A stretch of 64,000 nucleotides of DNA from Steromphala cineraria (GCA_916613615.1 OU744727.1:3068593-3132592), one strand, 5' to 3'. Counted from the stretch's first letter, positions 41,401-52,392 are shown. The notes: a model not told the origin generated them from the sequence alone. Translations and numbers: made by a program.

Positions 41401-44400
41401 TCATATAAGTGAAATAATCTTGAAAGAGGCGTTATACCAAACATCACCTCACCTCAAAGTATATGTTAAGACAAAACATTCTACATCCTAGTGCTTGGTT
41501 ATAATTGCAGGAGAAGTACCAGATATCCAAGAAGCTGAACGATGGTAAGAAGGAGACCATGGACTTCTCCCACCTTTATCCTGAATCTAGGTATGTGTTA
41601 TAGTAGAAACAGAATGTCTTATATAAATACCTTGAATATATTTAAAAAACAGTAGCCTGTTTGCAATAACTTTTATTGAGATATTAACCTTGTTCCTTTA
41701 AAATGAGAATCATAGCGATAACTAATTTAGCGGGCATTTTGATGATTTTGTCATCTTGTTCTTTCATGGCCATAGTTCTAAACCTTTGTGAAATGATTGA
41801 ATTCAGACATTTAAGACATGTTCACATTTGTAGAAAAGGAAAAACTTTTCATAATAATAACAATAAAAAATAATTCTTTGATAACGCAAAAAAAATTCAT
41901 TCATGAAATTGACAAATTCGAGACCCCCCCTTGTGTCAACAATTGGATATCCACATCTCCAGATGTTATTTGGAAGATTTAAATCTTAGACTTCGATATT
42001 CATGATATTGACAAATTGCTTACTCATTCCAGATCGCGGCAGGTGTCGATGAATGAAGATGACGAGGGTAACAACGTGAACAACGACCGCGGAGGGATGG
42101 AGGAGAGTGCTATCGTTGAGGAGAGTCACTCGGACACCCAGTCAGCGCCCTCTACACACCAAGCTGTCCAGTCCAGGCACTCCAACAATGATCTCTGGTA
42201 CATCGCTAACAAGGACAATCCGTCGGAAATGGATAAAAGGTGAGTCAGAATTTAAAACTGTCAGTGTTGTTCATAGATGATCAAATAAGGTTTGTTTTTA
42301 TAATAAACAAATTGGACCCTTTGCATTGTTGAAGATGTAAAACTTTTTAAAATTTTAATAGGGCAGTAGTATGTTTTTTTATGTGAAAAAATGGATATCA
42401 CAAAAGCTAAGATGTTTGACATTCTGACGATGATATATTTGTCATAAACTAATATGTTCTACTAAATAATTTAAGAAATATAGGAATAACACTGACGATT
42501 TTAATATTCTGAATCTTTAGGATTTCTATCATACTTAATTATGGTACCTTTGGCTCACCAAGATTTTCAACAAGTCCTTTTTTAATCTTCAATTTAAAGG
42601 AACTGTCAACTCTAATTTGGTTTGCAAATAATAATTCTAACATACTTCTTTTTGCTTGATGCTTTATCAATGTTGCAATTTTCCTCACTGAACTTAAATA
42701 ACTTTATTGTGAAAATGCATTTAAATTCTAGACTGAAATATTTCCCTCCTTTTCTATTTTTGCAAAATATTGTTGACGACAAATTACTAAAATACAATAT
42801 CTTGAAATAAAAAATATTCATTCTAAATAAAGTTTAAAATAACAAAGCAGTTGATCTATGATATTTTACAAAACAAGATGTCTGTGTTACATTTCAATAA
42901 GTATCAGTATTTTGAATCTCTTCATTCACAATGTCCCTATTTGATAACAGATGATATGAAGCACATAGTTAACTGTTTGTTATGTATGGGAGTGGTGCCT
43001 GATTCTAACTTGACATCCTCAATCTCACTTAACTTTCATTCAGTAAAGGGACAGCAATATTTTGTAAACAGTTTTCTCTGTTGAGAACATAAGATATCTG
43101 CATTTGTAATGTTACACTGATTGTATAAGAAAGAAGATTATTAGCTGCCGATTGCACACCTACATAGTCTACAAAATTGATATTTCTGAAAATACTGACT
43201 GATAATCAGAGTGGATGAGAAAAATCATTAATAATAAATTGAAATTCATATATTTACCCCTTTTTTGCCATGTATTTATAACTCGCATATAAGATAATCA
43301 CTTGCCAATGTTGCTGTTAGCTAATATTTTTCTCAGTTGAGAACATAAGATACCTGCATTTGCAATGTTACACTGATGGTGTAAGAAAGAACAAATTATT
43401 AGCTGCTGATTGCACACCTACATAGTCTGCAAAAATGATATTTTTGAAAACATTGGACATCATTTAATTGATAATCAGAGTGGATGACAAAAATCATTAT
43501 TCATAAATTCAAATTCATATATTTACCCCTTTTTTGCCATGGATTTATAACTCACATATAAGATAATCACTTGTCAATATTGCTGTTAGCTAAACCATTG
43601 GGAATGGGTCTGAGTTCTAACCACATCAATACACCCTCTATATACCCAATAATAATAACAATGACCCATACACAAGAATATCTGAAGTCCCCTCATGTTG
43701 TTAGAGAGGATATGGTCAGTATGTCTGCTATACACCCTCATGTTGTTAGAGAGGATATGGTCAGTATGTCCGCTATACACCCACATGTTGTTAGAGAGGA
43801 TATGGTCAGTATGTCCGCTATACACTTTAATGGCAGTAGACTAAACTCTAAGTCGTCACCCGACAGTGCCGAGGAGACAGCCATGACGTCACTCAAGAAC
43901 GAGGCCGGTGACAGTGACAGAGCGTTTGATGTCCGTGAGTATCAAATCAATTTGTTGTGAAATTGATCATGAACCACAAGGATGATGAAGAAACAATCTT
44001 TTGAATCTCAATATCGTTAATGAAAAGACTTTTTCTAAATACAGTTAAATTTATAATGAAAAACAAAGGATATGAAGATCAAAGTTTTAAACTCTTGTAT
44101 TTATGTAGGTTAATGGAATTGCTAATGTTAGGAATGAAAACTCATGATATGTTTAAATCATGTACTCTAGATGAATTGTCCTGTCAAAGACTTGTGGTAC
44201 CTGATGAATTTTTAGTTCTCATTTGTAGAAAAATCAAAGGTCTTATTTTAATACTTATTAATTCAATCTTTATCTGTACATCTATTTAGATAGCCTGTTA
44301 ACTTCATTCTTAAAAGGTCATATGTTAAGGCTGAGAAAATAGCAAAGGCTCGAAAACAACACAAGAATCTGTGTCGAAATGTCGCACATAATGAACAAAG

Positions 44401-46512
44401 AAGTTGTCATCCATATATTCCTCAGTATTATTGCTGAGAAAATAGTTAAATTTAGATAATCAAATTTCTCTTAATATCTATCCAATTGATCGAAATGATT
44501 TTGTGTACATGAACATTGTGTTTTGCGGTAATGAAAGCAGATATTCTCTGATTCCTACAATACTTTCATATTCTCTGATTCCTACAATACTTTCTTGAAG
44601 CTCTTTCCTTATGAACTATTCTTGTTTCAGGTTTCAATCCTTTGAAAATGAAAACTGATTTTTATTCTTCTGGTCATTGTTCTCCTTTGACAATTACTGA
44701 AATATTATAATGTAACTATCTCCCTCTCTTTCTGTACATTGTGTGAACGTTAACATGTTTTATTTTGGTGACAATTAAGTTACAAAGTATATCGTTGGAT
44801 TCAAATATTAAAACTTTATCATTAGTGTTATTTTCTCATGAAAAACTGATTTTGGAATATTTGGTATGAACATGCAAGTTAAGAGACTTTATTATTTCTA
44901 TGATACACAAAATGTTTGACTACCGGGTAATAATATCACATTGTTGTAACATTTTTTACTGCAAACATCACATTGTTGTAACATTTTTAACCGCAAAACA
45001 TCACATCGTTGTAACATTTTTAACTGCAAAACATCACAATAGTTTAACATTATCAACCACATAACATCACAATGCATGAAATCAAGTACATCAGGACTCT
45101 TTACCACAAAAAATGACATATAATTCTACATAATATATAATGTATTTAAAAAATCTGAAGAATGAAATATTCAAAATATCTCATCATGCTTCAATCCACA
45201 TTTAATTCTATACATGTATAAAACATTCTGATATCAACGAAAATGAAATTTTCAAAATATGTCATGATTTTTCAGCGGATGAGTTGGACGAGGGCCATAA
45301 TCCCAAGGCTAGGTATGGGGATTCAGCATGCTGATCTGAGTGCTCAGTGGTTCGGTACTGTCTAATTCATTAATACACTAGATCACTTTTCTTGATTAAT
45401 TCACCTTCATCTAATAAATCATATCTCACATGCACATTGAACTCTGTCTTTTATTTTGCTTAATATTTTTTTCATTTTTTGATAATCTTCTATTGCTGGC
45501 ACCCTCTGCACATAACACTTTTAGTTGTTACTCTTTTTTGAGTGAGTACTTCAATCATTTGACTGTGATTGAATGGTCTGTGTATACTCTTTGGTTATCC
45601 AAATTGCAATTTGCCCAGTCTCAAACTAACCAGAGTTTGATGTGAGGACAAGCAACTACTTCGAATATTGTTGGCACCTAGATTTCTTATTTGAAAGTGT
45701 GTTTTAGTTGTTTATATTTAATATTCAGGTATATGGTTTTAACTTATCAATGTAGTAAAGATTGATATTTGTATAGTGGAATAGTTAATGTTTTCTCACT
45801 GTTTTATTGCATTTAAATTATCTTCTTTTATGGCACATGATTACTTTACACACAAATTGTGTGATTAATTAAGATATTGTAGATATTTCCTTTTTGTTAT
45901 TTGCCATTGTTTTTATTTTTACAAACATTATTTCTTTTTGTAAATTTTATTTTCTAGAGTTTTCGTATCATGTTGAGTTGCTTTGGGTTATTTCAAATTC
46001 TGTTTAGCAATTAAAACTTTGACACTATTAATATTTATCAGTTTTCATCTTCTTGTTTCATCAATTGTTTGACTCAAATGAGAATTGAATAAATCATATA
46101 TTTCTAATAACTGCTGAAAAGGATTACTTTATGTAATACATTTAAGAAGTAATGATTTGAATATAAAAATCTGTTTCCCATTTTAGCAATGTTCAATTTC
46201 CAGTCTATTAGTTCAAGACTTTGTGATCAATTTTATATTTAATTATGATGTAGTTTCTCATATTTTCTAAAATTTAATTGTTTTAAAAGGATACATTTTC
46301 ATTTTATATAATCAAACACTGCTATGTGTATATGATTAATTCATTTAAGTACTTGTACTTTTGAGCACTATGTTGTCTAATAATTAATTGTTTAAAATTC
46401 AAATTCATAATTTCTTTCTATTTCCAGCCCACCTGCACCAGTAGCACCAAAAGCACATGTTTGGAACATGAACTATCAAAGCAGAGGCGACCTTAATGAC
46501 TCTACTGTTTGA
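26409..46512 (+). CDS. Anoctamin (TMEM16) family membrane protein, complete
   Basis: Calcium-activated chloride channel and/or lipid scramblase family. Coding exons: 26409-26951, 27779-27854, 28190-28290, 29636-29807, 33319-33670, 34181-34240, 34932-35026, 35236-35357, 35779-35868, 36137-36292, 36709-36745, 36889-36998, 37545-37690, 38284-38470, 38898-39027, 39612-39745, 40081-40161, 41511-41590, 42033-42239, 43837-43934, 45276-45312, 46428-46512; phases agree and give 1032 residues. The basic cytosolic N-terminus holds the dimerisation domain (DYVLVYQD). Ten-helix core landmarks: [19 protein letters not shown]-type [58 protein letters not shown]. Hand alignment to ANO1 places acidic Ca2+ ligands at D of FFKD (helix 6), both E of EYTE (helix 7) and both D of IDMRVD (helix 8), but Lys at the ANO1 Asn650 site. 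The tail ends DSTV, a class I PDZ ligand. Which ANO subtype, and channel or scramblase, cannot be said. Confidence 0.93.
27056..27330 (+). repeat. (ATCC)n microsatellite in anoctamin intron 1
   Basis: Tetranucleotide array, purest at about 27200-27282, with decayed flanks. It lies 0.1 kb after the first coding exon. Long apparent ORFs over it on both strands (Pro/Ser/Ile/His-rich and Trp/Met/Asp/Gly-rich) are artefacts of the repeat. Confidence 0.97.
28514..29635 (+). repeat. 112-bp minisatellite that copies the start of anoctamin exon 4
   Basis: Ten tandem 112-bp units start AGACTCACCACATTCTGATA at 28514, 28626, 28738, 28850 and so on, running straight into the true exon at 29636. Each unit carries a would-be acceptor (GTTCGACAG) and the first ~30 coding bases of exon 4 ([10 protein letters not shown]), then diverges into GTATTAGTGAGATGTTTACG. 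Alternate units differ (ACAAACAAATTAATCTCATG against CAGAAGGACTAATCGTGAAA), making a 224-bp higher-order repeat. Confidence 0.95.
30449..30475 (+). other. Candidate 27-bp cassette micro-exon 1 of the anoctamin gene
   Basis: The acceptor CTCCTTTCAG precedes 27 bases ending AATATG, followed by GTACTA, a weak donor. Both phases are 1, so inclusion keeps frame and would add the nine codons KSKLLRKY plus junction residues between exons 4 and 5. No transcript support is available here. Confidence 0.4.
30987..31013 (+). other. Candidate 27-bp cassette micro-exon 2 of the anoctamin gene
   Basis: The acceptor TTTTATTTAG precedes 27 bases followed by the good donor GTAAGA. Phase is 1 to 1, and inclusion adds DPDEDIAIK with a junction Ser before [10 protein letters not shown]. 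The acidic reading fits the variable linker before the first membrane helix in this family. Confidence 0.55.
32025..32473. mobile_element. 449-bp non-autonomous DNA element with long terminal inverted repeats
   Basis: Inverted terminal repeats of about 78 bp (outer end CATCCTGCTAC, inner end near GATATCCTGCTATG) flank an unrelated centre. Apparent 9-bp target duplications CACTTTCTA (32016-32024) and CACTTTCCA (32474-32482) differ at one base. Long TIRs with a 9-bp duplication suggest a Mutator-like element; Merlin-type is an alternative. It lies in the anoctamin intron before exon 5. The short ORFs inside have no recognisable domain. Confidence 0.8.
34297..34475. repeat. 28-bp perfect palindrome followed by a TGACGTCA cluster
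   Basis: AAGCGATATCTCCT and its exact reverse complement abut at 34297-34324. A further half-copy precedes it (AGGAGATATCGCTTT, 34273). From 34394 to 34475 are three TGACGTCA sites and one TGACGTCG, in a loose repeat with ACAATGCTATGAC. All lie in the anoctamin intron after exon 6. Confidence 0.85.
39028..39235 (+). repeat. About 80-bp tandem repeat abutting the donor of anoctamin exon 15
   Basis: Three degenerate units: TATGTAGGTACTAATG at 39051, TATGTAGGTACTACTG at 39131, and a diverged third from about 39210. The sequence of the exon 15 donor (GTCAGTTTAG at 39028) recurs as GGCAGTTTAA near 39107 and as GTCAGTCAAAG at 39185, so the repeat includes the splice donor region. Confidence 0.7.
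41135..41457 (+). mobile_element. tRNA-headed SINE
   Basis: The head has a pol III box A (TAGCGCAGTGG, 41146-41156) and a box B-like GTTTGAATCC (41191-41200) spaced as in tRNA. A longer tRNA-unrelated body follows, and the 3' tail is CTTGAAAGAGGCGTTATACC followed by a CACCT-rich end. It lies in the anoctamin intron between exons 17 and 18. Confidence 0.82.
43081..43592 (+). repeat. 256-bp tandem duplication in an anoctamin intron
   Basis: Sequence from TTGAGAACATAAGATA at 43081 recurs at 43337 through GCTGTTAGCTAA, with scattered substitutions and a small insertion. It is non-coding and lies between exons 19 and 20. Confidence 0.88.
43691..43825 (+). repeat. Three 45-bp units, open in the frame of anoctamin exon 20
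   Basis: Units at 43691, 43736 and 43781 encode [15 protein letters not shown] three times in the same frame as the downstream exon ([14 protein letters not shown]). Eleven bases separate the last unit from the exon at 43837. Each unit has AG dinucleotides in a phase that would keep frame (GTTAG|A, GGTCAG|T). Either the exon has an alternative longer form or this is a repeat seeded at the acceptor. Confidence 0.85.
44353..44430 (+). repeat. Dispersed repeat, second copy of the 20797 family
   Basis: CTGTGTCGAAATGTCGCACA, then AATGAACAAAGAAG, then GTCATCCATATATTCCTCA matches the minus strand of 20800-20880. Intronic, non-coding. Confidence 0.6.
44936..45075 (+). repeat. About 33-bp tandem repeat, four to five units
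   Basis: Unit TCACATTGTTGTAACATTTT followed by TAACYGCAAAACA, decaying to the right. In the anoctamin intron before exon 21. Confidence 0.85.
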
Positions 46513-47062
46513 TGATAACATATAGAGGCATATCATAGAAAGGCAACCTTAATGACTCAACTGTTTGATGATATCATAGAAAGGCAACCTTAATGACTCA
46601 ACAGTCTGATGATATCATATAGAGGCAATCTCAATGACTCTACTGTTTGATGATATCATATAGAAGCATATCATATACAGGCAACCTTAATGACTCTACT
46701 GTTTGATGATGTCATATAGAAGCATATCATATAGAGGCAATCTTAATAACTCTTTGATGATATCATATAGAGGCAATCTTAATTACTCTTTGATGATATC
46801 ATATACAGGCAACCTTAAAGCAAACCACTTTCTCCACTGTGTGATATCAAAAAGAAGCAACCACAATGACTCTGTAATGTGATGATATTATATAGAAGGA
46901 ACCTTGATGTGAAACAGAGGCATCCTCAATGAGACCATCTTGTGATGATATCAAATAGAAGATACCTCCATCATTTGATATCATAATGCAACCCCAATTA
47001 CTCAACTGCGTGATACCTTGTGTGGCAACTTTAATGACTCAATCATGTCATGATATCATAAT
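46482..47062 (+). repeat. Degenerate tandem repeat spanning the anoctamin stop codon and 3' UTR
   Basis: The end of the last exon (GGCGACCTTAATGACTCTAC, TGTTTGATGAT) is repeated about ten times downstream as variants of GGCAACCTTAATGACTCAAC then GATGATATCATAKAG. The first unit is coding (GDLNDSTV, stop); later ones are 3' UTR. Spacing varies, roughly 38 to 66 bp. Confidence 0.88.
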
Positions 47063-48640
47063 TCTGATTAATTCTGAATTTGACAGAAGTCATTTTTTCC
47101 TTCTTAATTTCCTTATCAAAGATCTCAGGTTAAGAAATTGCATACATCAAATGAAGTATTGACTTTTATCATTTACAAGCATTGTTCCATCTGGACTGAT
47201 GTCTCCAAAGTATCAGGCAGTAATTCAATACTCAAAGACATGGTACAAGCAATGGCCAAAAGCAGTCATTTGGATTTCTTTCTGATTGTTAATAAGTACC
47301 TTTATTAGTTCTTTGGTTCACTAATTTAACTCAATGTTGATTTTTTGGGTTTTTTTTAAGCATTGCTGTTATTGCATAATATACTCAGAGAGTAGAAACA
47401 GCAACTTGATGATATTGATATGTCATGATATTTGACATGTACAAGAACATGTTCTTGTATGGGGACATTATTTGTTTATATTTATTCTATTGATATATCA
47501 ATAGTTCAAATCAAATAAATGAAAATGTGAAGAGATGTTCAATACTATAGTTAAACAATAAACATCACTGAGTTTCTTTGACATGAAGTTATATAGGTTA
47601 AAAAACATAAATCAGAAATGGTCATAAAGTTGATATCAATCTTTTCCCAAAAACAAATCCAAATTCCAAGAAGTGGATGTTTCTGCACAAAACCAACTGA
47701 TGTATGATCGACTCAGATCGAGGTGTTTTGTATGAGACTATCGAGAGTTCAGAGAGAACGGTTATAAAAAAAGTTAGATTCTCAGGGGAAAACAAATTTC
47801 AAACCACTCATGTTTGTGTTGTGCTGTATTGCAGAGAGTTTGTAATGTATAATTTGATTGTTTTCATGTCAGTGAGTCAACTAAAGTTGTTTACAATCTG
47901 AAGTGTGTCACATCTATGTTTTCTATCCATGTACACTTGTTATTCATCTGTTGAAGTTCTTATATATATCTTATATTCTTTAATTATTTAGATTTGTCAG
48001 AAAAATCTGAGATCTGAGAATCTTTGTTCATACTGTTTATAAGTTCATTGACAGTGCCATTGAAACTATGTATAAACTTGACCCAAGCATATGGGGCAAT
48101 TTACAAATATTTTTCCTTTTTTCATTTACCTTTGGTTGGTCAAAGATACATCATTTATACATTTTGTTATGAATACTTTGAAACACAGTCATGATTATGA
48201 ATTTAATTGACTTTGAAAATGAAGTTATTTTCAATATATTTAACTGATGTCATCAATATGTATCAGGGTACATCTATGTTTAACAAATACTTCTTGTTTT
48301 AATTATTTTGTTGTTGATGATATTCAGGGACTTATACGATAAAAGGAATGAGAAGAGCACAAATCATAAATATATATGTACATAAGTAACTGGTTGTTTC
48401 CTTCTGATGAAGAGAGTACAATGCCCCAAAAACTTTACAATTATATGAGGAAATTATTTCAAGGGTTTTATCTGTGTGTTGACATAATTCTCTCCCCCAA
48501 AATTGACTTTTAAATAAACTGGTATATGTGTAGTGGTCACAACTGATTGAAAGATCTAAAATGCTGTTTCTTGATATTCTTTTATTGATTAATTAGATTT
48601 GATTGGTTCATTTGTTCTCATAAGTTACAAAATGAATCAC
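47063..48640. other. 3' UTR and downstream sequence of the anoctamin gene
   Basis: AT-rich DNA without further exons recognised. AATAAA-like signals occur (for example near 47514), but none can be singled out as the functional poly(A) site. Confidence 0.4.
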
Positions 48641-49004
48641 TTAAAGGGGCAGTAGCACGTTTTTAGGGGGCATATAAGGTGATGTCAGGAAAATAAAAAT
48701 TAATGGTTCCAATTGAAAGACAATGCATTTAAACTAAATGGAGCAGTAATGATTCAAATATATAATGTAAAGTTTTGTCATGCGATACCTTTTTCTTACA
48801 GAAAATGAATTAAAGGTGTTCACAAAAAATGGCCGCCAATGGATTTTAGGTGAATCTCCATACTTTTTCATCTGACTATGGATAATTGGTTTGTATTATA
48901 AGATTTTTGACACTATCAAAATTATACATTTACCGATAACTTACAATTATCAGTGAAAATTTTAAAATATAAAATTATCAAAAAACGTGCTACTGCCCCT
49001 TTAA
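48641..49004 (+). mobile_element. TTAA-flanked MITE, copy 4 (best preserved)
   Basis: A 364-bp copy with TTAA on both flanks (48641-48644, 49001-49004) and matching 15-20-bp terminal repeats AGGGGCAGTAGCACGTTTTT / AAAAACGTGCTACTGCCCCT. Internally homologous to copies 1 to 3. Non-coding. Confidence 0.9.
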
Positions 49005-50775
49005 ACTCCTTTCACTATCATTCTTTTGACATAGAGGATATCCTTACGATATTCTAGGAAAAGGAAAGCCTAACATCTATTCAGATATCTTTGTAATTAT
49101 ATTTAAGCATTACATTATTTATTTGTGCTTTCTACAGTTTAGGTTTGTGACTGATCAGCAGAATCTTGTTTTTATTTATGATTATTTAATTATTATATCT
49201 TATACTTTTAGTTTTGTTTTATTGCAAAAACATATCTATTTGTAAACTTTTTGTTTTTTGTTATTCATTTTTTGTTATGAAAAATCAGCATAATAAATAT
49301 ATTTACTGCAACAGGTGAAAATAACATGTTATGCAAGAGTTCATTATATTATAAGTTTTTATGCTTTAACTCCATTTTAGATAACTTTCTTACACAATGC
49401 ATATTTGTAACAAACAATATATCATGGTATCGTTTACTCAAATCATTAAGAGACTGTTTCAGAAAATTTGAAGAGTCTTGTCGAATTTGATGTGAATATT
49501 TAAAGACAAAAAGCAAACCGATGTTTGCTTTAAATAGCATCTCTTTCCTTATTGTCTCCCTTTATAGTTGATATATCTTAAGTTTTCTGAATTTTGATTG
49601 GTCAAAAACTATGATGTAACAATTTATGAACTAAAAATATTTGATAATAATATCAGTTGAAGAGTTTGGGTTCTGAATGGACTTTTTTAATCAGATGCTT
49701 CTTATATAAATTTATTGAAATAACTTGTACACTTTTTGTAAATCAAGGGGAAATCAAACACTTCATCCAGTTAGGACAAATATACATCATTAGCAAACTT
49801 TCTTCATATTTGATTAAAAGCAGTATGTTACAATACTGCTTAAAAAGGGTAAAAATATAAATGTAAATACACAAAATGTTACATTATTAGATATATATTT
49901 TCCTCTTATCATCCACCTCATGCTTAGTAAAATGATATTTATCCCATCTGTCCTGCCGAATTGTGTTACATGTAGAATTTTGTTTGTATTGTATCTGTGT
50001 CATGATCAAACCTGTGATATTCTATAGATTTTGATGATCTTATTTATACCTCTTCCTATATATATTTCATTTCCTAACTTTTTGAAAGTTGATATTTTTA
50101 ATGATGAGCTTTTGTATTTACATATGGCCTTATGGAGATAACAAACTATAAATTGTTTAGTTGTTTTGTTACTGGAGAAATTATTACATACTTTATATTA
50201 AAAAGTAAAGAATAGTCATTCTTAGAAACTTGCATTATTTATTTAATTCAACAACTGTACTGTTTTATTCTTGGAGCATTATGAATGTAATAAGCATTTG
50301 AAATTTTTTTAATCTGTTCCTTAGCTTTTTCATGAATAAAAATCTTGATAAAGATGTGTTGTTGGAGTATTTGCTGTCTTTCATTTTATCTAATTTATCA
50401 AACCATGTCCCTGGATTTGTACCACCGTAATAACTTCTTGCATACAAAGACCGTTTGCATACAAAATGAAACCTTTTGGAGCTTTCAAAATGTCAATAAA
50501 AATCGCAAATTGAACCACGTCTCTAACTACTTAATCCTCTACAGTAAGGATACATGCGGTTTGGTGGCTAAATATATGCCAAACACCAATACAGAATAAA
50601 ACTTCATCAACTTTGTTCTCAAGCTTGGGTAGTTACAGACAAACAGCAAATTTTAATCATAGAGACTTTAGCACTTTTAATTAATAACTGATCATCATAA
50701 GACAATAATAAATATCAATCCTTCTATCATACACAACTTGTTTGAAACTAACATAACATCTTCTTTTCTATCAAC
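49005..50775. other. Intergenic, no gene recognised
   Basis: AT-rich interval between the anoctamin 3' region and the minus-strand orphan gene. Short ORFs only; none resembles a family that I know. Confidence 0.4.
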
Positions 50776-50781
50776 TTTATT
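50776..50781 (-). terminator. Poly(A) signal AATAAA for the minus-strand orphan gene
   Basis: The minus strand reads AATAAA here, 58 bp past the end of the reading frame at 50839. The plus-strand orphan copies also have AATAAA downstream, about 130 bp after their stops. Confidence 0.55.
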
Positions 50782-50838
50782 TTCCAGTTTTGTCAACAAC
50801 AGCATTAATAGTAGCACTGTACATAACTAATCGTAACA

Positions 50839-51480
50839 TCAAGCAACAAAACACATCATACACTCATGTGAAAAGAAGAGGACACAAGACATTGATTCAC
50901 TCGACTGGTTTGAAATAAGTCTCTCGCTGAACAACAGGTAATCGATGGCAGACTGTCTTCTTGGAGTCATCTTGCTCAACTTCAGAGGACAAGGCAACTT
51001 CTTCAGAGGTCGTCTCTTGGCTGGTCCTCTCAGACTCGTGCGACGAGGACTGAATCTTCTGAAGATGTCCGAATGTAACTGGACACATGGCAGTTTCTTA
51101 GAACATCTCTTGGTAACGTTCTGAATGACCTTGACCTTCCTCTCCTCTTCCTGGTTCCTCTCGGTCTCAAGAATCAAGGAAACTCTTCTCTGTTGAAACT
51201 TCTTCTGCTCTCCCAGTTGGACACGACGTCTGAGACGGCAACACATGTCCTCGTTGATCGTCGTGTTCATTGCTACAAGATGAGATTTGAGACTGTCCAG
51301 GGTTTGATCAAGGACGTTGTTTGTGCTGTCACGGTCGTTGTCTTCTTGGAGGAAGCTACTCTCGTCTATTGAGTAATCAACAAGTGGAAGGTAACCACTA
51401 TCAGTGTTGCTCTTGGTCAAAAGGGTGTAAGTCTTGTCAAGCTCATGGTCTTCTAGGGAAGAAAGATTGTGTAAAGCCAT
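50839..51480 (-). CDS. Orphan-family protein, minus-strand member (213 aa)
   Basis: A divergent member of the unrecognised intronless family found at 61246 and 62993. The Met at 51480 is chosen because it aligns residue for residue with the plus-strand starts (15 residues to the shared ELD motif); the frame stays open upstream. The N-terminus differs (SLEDHELDKTYTLLTKSNTD), but YLPLVDYSIDESSF, LDSLKSHLVAMNTTINEDMC and the basic C-terminal half (RTSLRGPAKRRPLKKLPCPL, then KLSKMTPRRQSAIDYLLFSE) are nearly unchanged. After SERL the frame differs from the paralogues by one missing base, replacing their short FKPAE end with about 20 unrelated residues. No signal peptide or membrane helix. Function unknown; likely nuclear from its basic clusters (inference). 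Confidence 0.85.
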   Translation of the reverse strand: MALHNLSSLEDHELDKTYTLLTKSNTDSGYLPLVDYSIDESSFLQEDNDRDSTNNVLDQTLDSLKSHLVAMNTTINEDMCCRLRRRVQLGEQKKFQQRRVSLILETERNQEEERKVKVIQNVTKRCSKKLPCVQLHSDIFRRFSPRRTSLRGPAKRRPLKKLPCPLKLSKMTPRRQSAIDYLLFSERLISNQSSESMSCVLFFSHECMMCFVA

Positions 51481-52392
51481 GATATATATCAGACTTTTAC
51501 AGTAGAATATGCAGTTGCTGTGCAGTGATAAAATTACAGTTAATCCTTTACAACATTCTTCACTGGTAATATAGGGTCCTTTTTGACAGCTAGAGCTCCT
51601 TGTCAACCATTTACATCGATTTATTGATAAAAAAGATGATTAATGGTACAAGCTTACGAGTTGTCGGAAGTGACGTCACACGAGCTGGACGTGTTTTTCA
51701 TCGCTGAAAAAGCAATGTGAGTTGTTCAACAAAATAGTGAAGAAATCCCATGGGTACAGGTTTCAAAATATGAACTGAACGTAAGAAAAGCAATTCTTGT
51801 ATGATATATATTCATTTTGAAAAAAGATGAACTTTTGGAATTGAGGATTTTGATGGATTATATTGATCACTGTGAGTGATCTCGGGCTGATATTCTACTC
51901 TAATCTTTACATTGTTCATATACTCATATGGATAACACACCTAACTCCATAAAAAGAACTAGAGAAGACGTCTTTACTTCTCCCGATTTTGACATTGAAA
52001 ATAAAAGACTGTGTTATTTGTCAAGTTCATCTACTTCTGAAATATCCGACTTGGATCAATCGTCAGATAAAATGGCTTCTAAAGTGCATGACGATGACGA
52101 ATCACCTTCTAAAATGCATGACGATGACAAATCACCTGAGTGTGGTGCTGGTCAATTTATTGAACAGTTTTTACAGGCCCTCAAGAATAAGGAGGTTTTA
52201 TCTCTGATAGGTTCGGCGTTAGGCGAAGCCATAAAACCTACTATAAAGGAAGAGATGTCGATGTTAATTGAGAAAAACAAACAATTAGAAGACGAAGTGA
52301 GAGTCTTGAAAACTAAGATATCGGACCGAGATGAAGAAATAGATACACTGTCCGATAAGCTAGACAGGGCAGAGCAATATGCTAGAAGAAAC

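Noticed and set aside
43571..43960. Independent 129-aa gene
   Set aside because: It is the intron end, a 45-bp triplication and anoctamin exon 20 read as one frame; there is no separate start context.
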